A stretch of DNA of 18,307 nucleotides from positions 1-18,307 of the forward strand of contig JAGRBY010000078.1 of assembly GCA_020433835.1 (NCBI GenBank), read 5' to 3'. Below, in pieces: positions 1-6,742 of the stretch. How positions within the stretch are numbered: the first letter of the stretch is position 1; the number at the start of each line of letters is the position of its first letter. The notes under the pieces are model-generated. The model worked only from the letters and a program-made list of their open reading frames with translations, made no database searches and had not been told where the DNA came from. A program made the position numbers and the translations under genes. The stretch is from Anaerolineae bacterium (GTDB taxonomy: Bacteria; Chloroflexota; Anaerolineae; 4572-78; J111).

Positions 1-656
1 GCTGCTGCACGCTGGTCCGTCCAGGCATAAAGCTGCAACAGTCGATAATGGGGCATATCATTTAAGGGATCAAGCGCCGACCAGCGTCGAATGTAGAGGA
101 TGGCCGCTTCAAAATCACCGGCAGCAATAAAATAGTCGCCCAGCTTCTCTAACACATCGGCAAATTTGTGGCGAAAATTTTCTGTTTCCAAATATTGCCA
201 TTCATCAAAAGCGGGGCTGTCCGACAGGCTAAAGCCGGTCAGGAAGTCATCGCGGTGTAAATTGACCACATTCGTCAACAACGGCACACAGTCAGCACAA
301 GCCTGATCGACAGGATGGCGATGCGTTTGGCAGGCGACCAATGCGGCTTGAAAGGCGTGAACATCAACCCAGATGTCAGGGCCGGTATGCAGCGCCAGCG
401 TTTCATCTTCCGTTTCTATCCAGGTTTCGCCCAATGCATTATTGAGTTCCCACAGGGTTTGACGCAAGTTGGCCCGGGCGCGATTGCGCGTTGCTTCCGG
501 CCAAAACAGCGTCGCCAGAGCGTCGCGATTATGACTCTGGCGGGTAACGGCCAAATAAGCCAGCAAGGCAACAGCTTTGCGGCGATTGATTTTGACGATT
601 TCGCCATCAATCGCAACCTGAGGCGGCCCCAAAATTTGTAGTGTCAACTTTGTCAC
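1..656 (-). CDS. AfsR/SARP-type transcriptional activator with BTAD domain (partial)
   Basis: The first 218 residues are visible and the frame runs off the left window edge. Residues 1-90 look like the winged-helix DNA-binding domain of the SARP/AfsR family: a LTLQILGPPQV start, then a KAVALLAYLAV helix and a DALATLFWPE..ARANLRQTLWELN segment. Residues from about 96 match the bacterial transcriptional activator domain (BTAD), with its CADC pair, DDFLTGFSLSDSPAFDEW signature and TPR-like helices. In Chloroflexota such modules usually continue into a P-loop ATPase and TPR repeats, but that part is not in the window. I chose GTG at 656 because AGGAG lies 7 nt upstream; the ATG at 660 is in a different frame and soon stops. 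The likely role is DNA-binding activator; the target is unknown. Confidence 0.85.
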   Translation of the reverse strand, partial: MTKLTLQILGPPQVAIDGEIVKINRRKAVALLAYLAVTRQSHNRDALATLFWPEATRNRARANLRQTLWELNNALGETWIETEDETLALHTGPDIWVDVHAFQAALVACQTHRHPVDQACADCVPLLTNVVNLHRDDFLTGFSLSDSPAFDEWQYLETENFRHKFADVLEKLGDYFIAAGDFEAAILYIRRWSALDPLNDMPHYRLLQLYAWTDQRAA

Positions 657-677
657 ACATATTCTCCTATTCGGGAG

Positions 678-706
678 ATTGTAATTGAAGTTTATTAGAA
701 AATCAA
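678..706 (-). promoter_or_regulatory. sigma70-like promoter of the BTAD activator gene
   Basis: On the minus strand TTGATT (701-706) and TACAAT (678-683) are separated by exactly 17 bp. Transcription would start near 671, giving a leader of about 15 nt before the GTG start at 656. This is a consensus reading only. Confidence 0.5.
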
Positions 707-892
707 AGGGAGTTGTGGGTGTACGTGTTTGCATTCTACCCCTTTGCTGCTTATGTCAGAACAGCTAATCATGCAGCTAGAGTAGAAACTCTACAAGGGT
801 TTTCCTTCGGTTTGTGGTCTGGCGAGATGAACTAGTTATATCATCAGTAAAAAAACTACTCACATGTTGAGCATAAATACAACATTTGGTGG

Positions 893-921
893 TTGAAATC
901 AGGTAAAGAGCAAGCTATCAT
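893..921 (+). promoter_or_regulatory. sigma70-like promoter of the surface-protein gene
   Basis: TTGAAA (893-898) and TATCAT (916-921) match the -35 and -10 consensus at 5 of 6 positions each, with 17 bp between them. Predicted transcription starts near 928, leaving an unusually long leader of about 130 nt that contains the hairpin at 1014-1040. Confidence 0.5.
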
Positions 922-1013
922 GTAAAGCGAGGAGTAGTCGCTTATACTTATTCTTGAACAATTACGATGGTTCTGTGGCCGTGTTGCATCACGATACCGA
1001 CTTTGTAGCTAGA

Positions 1014-1040
1014 TTCCCGAGTTTAGGCGACACTCGGGAA
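1014..1040 (+). promoter_or_regulatory. 9-bp inverted repeat in leader of the surface-protein gene
   Basis: TTCCCGAGT (1014-1022) and ACTCGGGAA (1032-1040) are perfect inverted repeats around a 9-nt centre. The dyad ends 10 nt before the ribosome binding site GGAGAGG (1050-1056). It could be an mRNA hairpin affecting translation or an operator for a dimeric repressor; the sequence does not decide between these. Confidence 0.55.
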
Positions 1041-1060
1041 CTTTGTTTTGGAGAGGATGA

Positions 1061-4054
1061 ATGAACATCAAATCGCATCTCGATAATCTCACCCGTAGCT
1101 CAACAACCTACAACATTATGTTGGTAATGGTGATTGTGCTTTGGATCATCACCTTGATCGTTGTTGGTCGCTTTCTCTTTCTCTTTATTGAACAATCCAG
1201 CCAGGCCCAACTTCCCCCCGCAGAACAGCCCATCGCCTCGATTGTGGTCGAACCGGCAGTCGGTATCGTTGGTGGCTCGATGACTGTACGCGGCTCAAAC
1301 TGGCCGACCAACAGAGCTGTGCTGCTGTACCTCACCGCCCCGGACGAAGATACTATCCCGGCCTACGCTGTAACAGAGACCACCACTGACGCCAACGGCA
1401 ATTTTGCGGCTCCGTTTGTGCTGCTGCCCGAAACCCGCTGGGCCAATCAAAAATCGGCCACGATCATTGCTCACATGAAAGATGGCCAAGAGGTCGCTCA
1501 GGCCCGTTTCACCATCTTGACCTGGCAGAATGAGCAAACCGCCACGTCACAGCCGGTTATGGCTACTCCATCGACTCCTTCACCGGCGGCTGTGGTTGAG
1601 CCGTCGGCTACCGCACCACTCCCGACCAGTGTTGTTGCACCAACGCCCACATCACCAATTGCTCCCACCGCAACGGCCACGTCCGGCCCGGTTCAGGCCC
1701 GGCTTACCAGCAACGCGAATTTGAATGTTCGACAAGGGCCAGGAGCAATATATGCTATCATCGGCCTTTTGCTGCCGGGTCAAACGGCCAACGTGATGGC
1801 TGTCAGCCCTGATGGCGGCTGGTGGCAAATTGAATTCCCGGCAACCGACAGCACCGGCTGGGTATCGAACAGCTATGTAACGGTTGAATATGCGGACGAC
1901 GTGCCCATAGCATACGTACCGCCGCTGTCCGCCGCAGCCACACCAACGGCTACCCGACCGGCGACCACCGCACCCACCGCCACAGCAACATCGACCCCAC
2001 AGGTCTTTAGCGACTGGCGTGGCGCATACTTCAACAATCGTGACCTATCCGGCCAGCCGGTCGTCGTTCGCAACGATGTCAACATTGATTTTAATTGGGG
2101 CGGCGCATCGCCCGCAGCGGGTATCCCGGCCGAGAACTTCTCGGTGCGTTGGACTCGTAATTTGCATTTCGATGAAGGGACCTACCGCTTCCACGCGACA
2201 GTCGACGATGGTATTCGCCTTTATATTGATGATAGCTTGGTCATCGACAATTGGTATGACAGCAGTACGCACGAAGTAAGGGGCGAGCGGTGGCTAGGCT
2301 GGGGTACGCACAGCTTGCGCATCGAATATTACGATCACACCGGCAATGCCGTTATTCATACCTGGTGGGAAAAAATTTCGACATCATCACCTGATAAAGA
2401 TGAGCCAAAAGCGAAATTCAGCGCTGACGATAAGAATGGGGCGGTTCCCTTTAAGGTCAAATTCGAAAACGACTCTAACGGTGATTATGACTCCTGCAAG
2501 TGGGACTTTGGCGACGGCGATACCAGCAGCAGTTGTAGCGACCGGAAGCACACCTATGATGAACCGGGCCAATATACGGTTAAGCTACGTGTTCGCGGTC
2601 CCGACGGCGAAGATACCACCAAAAAATCGGATTATATCACTGTCCGGCCTGTAGCCAAGTTCAGCAGCAGTCCCGTCAGTGGCCAACCGCTGCGCATCAA
2701 ATTTACCAATCAATCGGAATTTTACGAAAAGTCTGAATGGGATTTTGGCGACGGCAAAACCGGCACCGCCGATAACCCGACCCACACCTACGCTACAGCC
2801 GGCACTTATACTGTCAAACTGCGCGTTAAAGATGAAGGTGTCTGGAGCAACAGCACTAGCCGCACCGTTGTTGTCGCCAATGACAATCCCCCCCAAGCTG
2901 GTTTTACCGCCGAACCCACCCGTGGTTTTGCACCGTTGACCGTCAACTTCAGTAACACCTCAACCGGCAATTACACAAGCTGCCAGTGGAGTTTTGGCGA
3001 TGGTTCCAGTGCAACAACCTGTGGTAATCCGACGCATACCTACAACACCACCGGCACATACAGCGTTCAACTAACGGTTAGCGGTCCCGGCGGCAGCAAT
3101 GTAGCCAACCAGATCAACCTGATTCAGGTGGGGATAGAAAATCAAGCCAACTTCAGCGCCAGCCCCACCAGTGGCTCGGTGCCGCTGGAAGTATCGTTTA
3201 CCAACTTATCAACAGGCGATTATGATAGTTGTATCTGGCTGGTAGACGAAGGCTATGCCCGCGTGGGCTGTGATGATTTCACCTACGTCTACACCGAGAG
3301 CGGCAGCAAAACCGTCATCCTGACCATTAATGGCCCTGGTGGTCGAGACGAGTTCGCCCAATTCGATCTTATATCGGTTGCAGCCGCTTTGGCTCCGGCC
3401 AATCCAACAGCCGCGCCCAAAAACAAACCTTCAGCTACGCCCGCACCTTCGGCTACTCCCACGCTAGAACCTCCAACTTTAACACCTGAACCATCACCCC
3501 AGGCAACGCCGACCGCAAAACCGACAACCTCGACACCGGAACCGCCGTCCCCAACACCCGAACCGCATACATCCGAACCGGCAACGTCGACAGCACTACC
3601 GCCCACATCCACACCCGAACCGCCTACGGCAACGGCTGAACCACCAACATCAACACCGGAACCGCCAACATCCACGCCGGAAACACCGACGCCGACACCC
3701 GTGCCGCCTACTCCTACGCCGGAACCGCCGACGCCAACATCTGTACCCGCCACATCTACACCTAAACCACCGACACCTACGCCTGAGCCACCAACGCCAA
3801 CACCCGTGCCGCCAACACCAAAGCCTAAACCACCAACGCCGACACCCGTGCCGCCGACACTAGCGCCCCAACCAGCTGCTTCGACACCTGTGCCGGCGAC
3901 ACCAACACCTAAATCGTCAAAATCAAAGCCTAAGTCGCAAAGGATCAAACAAAAAGCTCAACCTTCGGTTTCTCCGCCGATTACAATTACGACGACGTTG
4001 ACGCCTACCACACCCCAGCAGTCTCCCGGAGCAGCTAACCGAACTGCGCGATAG
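1061..4054 (+). CDS. membrane-anchored surface protein: Ig-like, SH3b, PA14, four PKD domains, Pro/Thr stalk
   Basis: This is a 997-residue protein with one N-terminal membrane segment (about 17-43) and no typical cleavage site, so a signal anchor exposing the rest outside is likely. Domains in order: Ig-like (58-153), Pro/Thr linker, bacterial SH3 (211-278, LNVRQGPG motif), second linker, PA14 (315-440, VDDGIRLYIDD motif), and PKD repeats at about 449-529, 530-606, 611-690 and 694-773. Residues 780-950 are a Pro/Thr/Glu stalk of PEPPTPTP-like units, followed by a basic patch at 951-967. PKD 1-3 keep the W(D/S)FGDG core; PKD 4 has WLVDEG instead. PA14 and PKD domains suggest binding to glycans or other surface polymers and SH3b suggests wall contact, both inferred from family knowledge. 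ATG at 1061 follows GGAGAGG. The 3' end overlaps the convergent DUF2235 gene. Confidence 0.9.
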   Translation: MNIKSHLDNLTRSSTTYNIMLVMVIVLWIITLIVVGRFLFLFIEQSSQAQLPPAEQPIASIVVEPAVGIVGGSMTVRGSNWPTNRAVLLYLTAPDEDTIPAYAVTETTTDANGNFAAPFVLLPETRWANQKSATIIAHMKDGQEVAQARFTILTWQNEQTATSQPVMATPSTPSPAAVVEPSATAPLPTSVVAPTPTSPIAPTATATSGPVQARLTSNANLNVRQGPGAIYAIIGLLLPGQTANVMAVSPDGGWWQIEFPATDSTGWVSNSYVTVEYADDVPIAYVPPLSAAATPTATRPATTAPTATATSTPQVFSDWRGAYFNNRDLSGQPVVVRNDVNIDFNWGGASPAAGIPAENFSVRWTRNLHFDEGTYRFHATVDDGIRLYIDDSLVIDNWYDSSTHEVRGERWLGWGTHSLRIEYYDHTGNAVIHTWWEKISTSSPDKDEPKAKFSADDKNGAVPFKVKFENDSNGDYDSCKWDFGDGDTSSSCSDRKHTYDEPGQYTVKLRVRGPDGEDTTKKSDYITVRPVAKFSSSPVSGQPLRIKFTNQSEFYEKSEWDFGDGKTGTADNPTHTYATAGTYTVKLRVKDEGVWSNSTSRTVVVANDNPPQAGFTAEPTRGFAPLTVNFSNTSTGNYTSCQWSFGDGSSATTCGNPTHTYNTTGTYSVQLTVSGPGGSNVANQINLIQVGIENQANFSASPTSGSVPLEVSFTNLSTGDYDSCIWLVDEGYARVGCDDFTYVYTESGSKTVILTINGPGGRDEFAQFDLISVAAALAPANPTAAPKNKPSATPAPSATPTLEPPTLTPEPSPQATPTAKPTTSTPEPPSPTPEPHTSEPATSTALPPTSTPEPPTATAEPPTSTPEPPTSTPETPTPTPVPPTPTPEPPTPTSVPATSTPKPPTPTPEPPTPTPVPPTPKPKPPTPTPVPPTLAPQPAASTPVPATPTPKSSKSKPKSQRIKQKAQPSVSPPITITTTLTPTTPQQSPGAANRTAR
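3398..3911 (+). repeat. degenerate Pro/Thr-coding tandem repeats
   Basis: Coding DNA for the stalk (residues 780-950) is built of imperfect short units such as CCGCCAACACC and CCGACGCC, encoding (E/V/K)PPTPTP variants. Codon choice for the same residues varies widely, so the repeat is clearer in the protein than in the DNA. Such tracts tend to change length between strains. Confidence 0.7.
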
Positions 4055-5060
4055 GATGCCATTGTTCTAACTCTGTACGGAAGGGTTCCAAATTGGGGGG
4101 GCGATAGTCGGATTGCTGCTGCCAACGCCGTTTGGCACTGATATGAATATCTTCAAAACTCCCAACCATCTCACGCACAGTCCGCCCCCCGATTTCAAAC
4201 ATGAAGGGGATATCATCGGGAATGGCCGTGGTAAAATCGGGATCAAGCCCACCGGCCATGTCATCGAACGAAAATGACAGTCCTAGATTCCATTCCTGGA
4301 TGGTTTCTATCATCCACAACAGCGATACATCGGATAGGCGGCGGCGGTGATAACTACCGCCGCCAACGCTCATGTGGTCGCCCGGAAACCAGACTTGTCG
4401 CAGCCGCTGCCGGGGGTGATCCGGCAGCCGTTCCATGGGGGTCACCACAAAATTGCGGTGACGCTCGTCGATGGCCACCGCGTGGAGAGCATTCTCAACG
4501 AGCGGGCTGAGGGTGGTATTATGAAAGCGATACTTTCGATTGGCCCAGCGATCAAACGGCAGCCAGGGAATAACCTCCGGCACACCCAGGCGGCCAACCG
4601 TATCCCAACAAGCTAACAAGGTAATGGGCACGGACAAGGTCTTATATTTCTTTCGGAACTCGGCAATGGTCTCCGGGTTTTTCTTGACCTCGCGGTATAG
4701 TTGATACGCCTGACCAACATGTTGAATGTACTTACGCGGCAGCAGACCGGCGTAATGGATCAGCCCGACCAAACTGCGCACCGTATACGCTCCCCGACTG
4801 AAACCAAAGCAGTAGATCTCATCGCCGGGCGCGTAGTTGAGGCACAAAAACTGGTAGGCTTCATGGATATTGGTTTCCAGCCCCCAACCAAAAACCCCAC
4901 TAAGGAAGAAACCAGACCCTACCCCGGCATCGTAATAGACTATCTGGGCGACACCCGCTTCATCACGATGTTGGGTAGCTTGCGCAATTTTCACGACGTT
5001 GGTTGGATATGACTCCAAGTTTTGAAAACTGCCGTCGCAGCACAGCACCAGCCGTTTCAT
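4035..5060 (-). CDS. DUF2235 / Tle1-like alpha/beta hydrolase
   Basis: This 341-residue protein opens with KRLVLCCDGSFQN, the hallmark of the DUF2235 family, which includes the catalytic domain of type VI secretion phospholipase effectors (Tle1). The nucleophile elbow GFSRGAY puts the catalytic Ser at residue 88. An Asp follows in CWDTVG (153), and a His in FPGDHMSVGGG (229) completes a plausible Ser-Asp-His triad. No signal peptide or membrane segment is seen, and it lacks the long C-terminal membrane-associated region of Tle1 effectors, so it is probably a cytoplasmic esterase or lipase of unknown substrate. No T6SS gene is nearby. ATG at 5060 follows a strong GAGGAGAGG site. The last 20 bp overlap the end of the convergent surface-protein gene, with no room for an intergenic terminator. 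Confidence 0.88.
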   Translation of the reverse strand: MKRLVLCCDGSFQNLESYPTNVVKIAQATQHRDEAGVAQIVYYDAGVGSGFFLSGVFGWGLETNIHEAYQFLCLNYAPGDEIYCFGFSRGAYTVRSLVGLIHYAGLLPRKYIQHVGQAYQLYREVKKNPETIAEFRKKYKTLSVPITLLACWDTVGRLGVPEVIPWLPFDRWANRKYRFHNTTLSPLVENALHAVAIDERHRNFVVTPMERLPDHPRQRLRQVWFPGDHMSVGGGSYHRRRLSDVSLLWMIETIQEWNLGLSFSFDDMAGGLDPDFTTAIPDDIPFMFEIGGRTVREMVGSFEDIHISAKRRWQQQSDYRPPNLEPFRTELEQWHPIAQFG

Positions 5061-5087
5061 GTGTTCCTCTCCTCGAAAATAAAACCC

Positions 5088-5145
5088 GGAGCGTCAAAGT
5101 TTACTTTGACCCCAACGTGAAAGACAAAGCAAGCTTTGTCGCTCC
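5088..5145. repeat. double-hairpin (three-way junction) intergenic element
   Basis: An outer stem GGAGC (5088-5092)/GCTCC (5141-5145) encloses two perfect palindromes with no gap at either outer junction. They are GTCAAAGT-TT-ACTTTGAC (5093-5110) and GACAAAGC-AA-GCTTTGTC (5123-5140), joined by 12 unpaired bases. It lies between the flavoprotein stop and the DUF2235 start and looks like a REP-type palindromic unit. Confidence 0.6.
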
Positions 5146-5171
5146 AATAGATTTCTGGTGTTGGCTTAAAA

Positions 5172-6548
5172 TCAGCTTTCCAGCGACTTGGGGGCGCGAG
5201 CGGCAGCGAAAGCCAGCTCGCTTAAGCCGGGATGGGCCGCAAACAGTGAAGCTATGTCAGCCAGCTTCGCCTTCAAACCGATGCCCAACGCCACGGCAGC
5301 CAGTGTATCGGTGGCGTGATCACCCACAGCCCCGGCTCCCAGGACGGTTCCGTCATCGGCATCGACCACAAGCTTGACAAAGCCGGTTGTCTCACCCATC
5401 AACATTGCCTTCATGTTCGCCCCATAATCCAGCCGCCGAACTATAACCGATCGGCCTGTGTCGCAGGCCTGGGTTTCGCTTAACCCTACTTGAGCTATCT
5501 GCGGCTTGGTATACACCGCCTCTACGATTGTCTCGGACCGGTAAGGCTCCACCGCAGCCCCGGCAGCGTGCCGTCCGGCAATCCAGCCCTGGGCCATTGC
5601 TTTGTTGGCTGTCATGGGCATACCGCTGACATCGCCGGCGGCGTAAATATGCGCCACCGCGCTGCGGCCATAGCCATCTACTGTAATACCACGGCGCGGA
5701 TCTTCGGTCAGTCCGGCCGCGGCCAGGTTCAAGCCGGTCACATCAGGTCGCCGACCGATGGCAATAAAAGCCATAGCGGCGGTAAAAGTTTGTCCATCCT
5801 GCAAAGTTACCGTCACGCCGTTATCATCCGCCATCGCTGCTGCGGCGGCAACACCTGCGTGGCAAACGACATTACGGGCTACAAGCTCTTCCACAAAAAC
5901 ATCGACCACCTCGCGTTCAAACGGCGGCAGCACGCCAAACTGATCGACCAACCAGGTGACTTCAACACCGAGACCGTTAAAGGCATAAGCAAACTCGGTA
6001 CCGGTCACGCCACCCCCTATCACAATGATACCTTTCGGCAAATACGCTAACTTCCCTATAAAACGGGGAGCAATAATCCGCTCGCCATCCGGTTTGAGGC
6101 GAGGTGGAAAGATCGGCACAGAGCCGCTGGCGATAATAAATGCGTCGGCTTCCAGATCGACAGGTGAACCTTCAGCCGGGGTAACTTGCAAAAGACGATC
6201 GTTTTGAAAAGTCGCCTGGCCGTTGAGAAATTGCACACCGTGTTGGGCCAAGTCGGACGTGTGGCGGTCGCTCCAAGTCTGGCTCAGGGTACGGATGCGC
6301 TGCACCAGAGCGGCACTATCTGGCGCTTGATCACCCTGGGATAGACCCAATTTTCGAAAATGTCGGGCCAGTTCCAGGCTATCGGCGGCGGTCAGTATCA
6401 CTTTACTGGGCAGCAAACTATGCCAGCCGGCCCGCCCACCCGGCGGCTCGGCACCAATAAGGGTTACCGTGGCTCCGGCATCGGCAGCGGCTTGGGCCGC
6501 CATTATACCAGCCGGGCCTGAACCAATTACAGCTATATGCGTTGTCAT
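5172..6548 (-). CDS. dihydrolipoamide-dehydrogenase-like FAD/NAD(P) oxidoreductase lacking the redox disulfide
   Basis: A 458-residue class I pyridine-nucleotide-disulfide oxidoreductase fold. It has an N-terminal FAD site GSGPAG (9-14), a central NAD(P) site (VIGGGVTG), the second FAD motif (AAGDVSG) and a dimerisation domain with HPGLSE (His439, Glu444). The active-site segment reads GGRAGWHSLLPSK (37-49), where relatives have GGTCxxxGCxPSK, so both redox cysteines are replaced (Ala40, Leu45). Only two Cys remain, neither near the site. It therefore cannot work as a classical lipoamide, glutathione or mercuric reductase. Members without the disulfide, such as soluble transhydrogenase and mycobacterial LpdA, act as NAD(P)H dehydrogenases or quinone reductases, and a similar role is inferred. 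The ATG at 6548 is preferred because AAGGAG lies before it; the in-frame ATG at 6566 is upstream of that site. Confidence 0.87.
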   Translation of the reverse strand: MTTHIAVIGSGPAGIMAAQAAADAGATVTLIGAEPPGGRAGWHSLLPSKVILTAADSLELARHFRKLGLSQGDQAPDSAALVQRIRTLSQTWSDRHTSDLAQHGVQFLNGQATFQNDRLLQVTPAEGSPVDLEADAFIIASGSVPIFPPRLKPDGERIIAPRFIGKLAYLPKGIIVIGGGVTGTEFAYAFNGLGVEVTWLVDQFGVLPPFEREVVDVFVEELVARNVVCHAGVAAAAAMADDNGVTVTLQDGQTFTAAMAFIAIGRRPDVTGLNLAAAGLTEDPRRGITVDGYGRSAVAHIYAAGDVSGMPMTANKAMAQGWIAGRHAAGAAVEPYRSETIVEAVYTKPQIAQVGLSETQACDTGRSVIVRRLDYGANMKAMLMGETTGFVKLVVDADDGTVLGAGAVGDHATDTLAAVALGIGLKAKLADIASLFAAHPGLSELAFAAARAPKSLES

Positions 6549-6554
6549 TTCTTT

Positions 6555-6560
6555 CTCCTT
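6555..6560 (-). promoter_or_regulatory. ribosome binding site fixing the flavoprotein start
   Basis: AAGGAG (minus strand) ends 6 nt before the ATG at 6548 and lies inside the alternative longer frame that begins at 6566. This supports the shorter 458-residue product. The stop codon of an 8-residue upstream mini-ORF (6559-6585) overlaps it. Confidence 0.7.
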
Positions 6561-6742
6561 AATCATTGTAGGGGGCAGCCATCATGGCTAATCTTGTTCT
6601 CCTGTGACTGTCACCAGATTAAAAGCACTTGGCTTTCTAACCCGGATTGTAACACATTTAGCCCCACGCATCCAGACCGAGCGGCCTCGTTTTTATCGAT
6701 GAGTCTACTAATGCTATACACTTATCAGAATGGGAGTAAGGG

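Larger units (their letters stand above)
657..1060. other. divergent intergenic region between BTAD gene and surface-protein gene
   Basis: About 400 bp without a convincing gene. It holds a promoter for each flanking gene (listed separately), a weak 6-bp dyad TAGAGT/ACTCTA at 778-793, and a strong 9-bp dyad just before the surface-protein gene. I found no credible small ORF with a ribosome binding site. Confidence 0.6.

Noticed and set aside
663..678. Hairpin TCTCC/GGAGA that might hide the ribosome binding site of the BTAD gene
   Set aside because: The upstream arm overlaps the edge of the predicted -10 box and discriminator, so most of it would not be in the transcript.
3460..3911. Possible CRISPR-like or satellite array
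   Set aside because: The repetition is in frame and encodes a Pro/Thr stalk; there are no fixed repeats with unique spacers.
3289..3948. 219-residue minus-strand frame rich in Gly and Val
   Set aside because: It is the exact antisense of the Pro/Thr repeat tract. The composition follows from the repeat, and it has no ribosome binding site or family likeness.
4035..5060. DUF2235 gene as a type VI secretion effector
   Set aside because: No VgrG, Hcp, PAAR, immunity gene or secretion component nearby, and these bacteria are not expected to carry a T6SS; only the catalytic domain is shared.
5490..6050. 186-residue plus-strand frame
   Set aside because: Antisense to the flavoprotein NAD-binding region.
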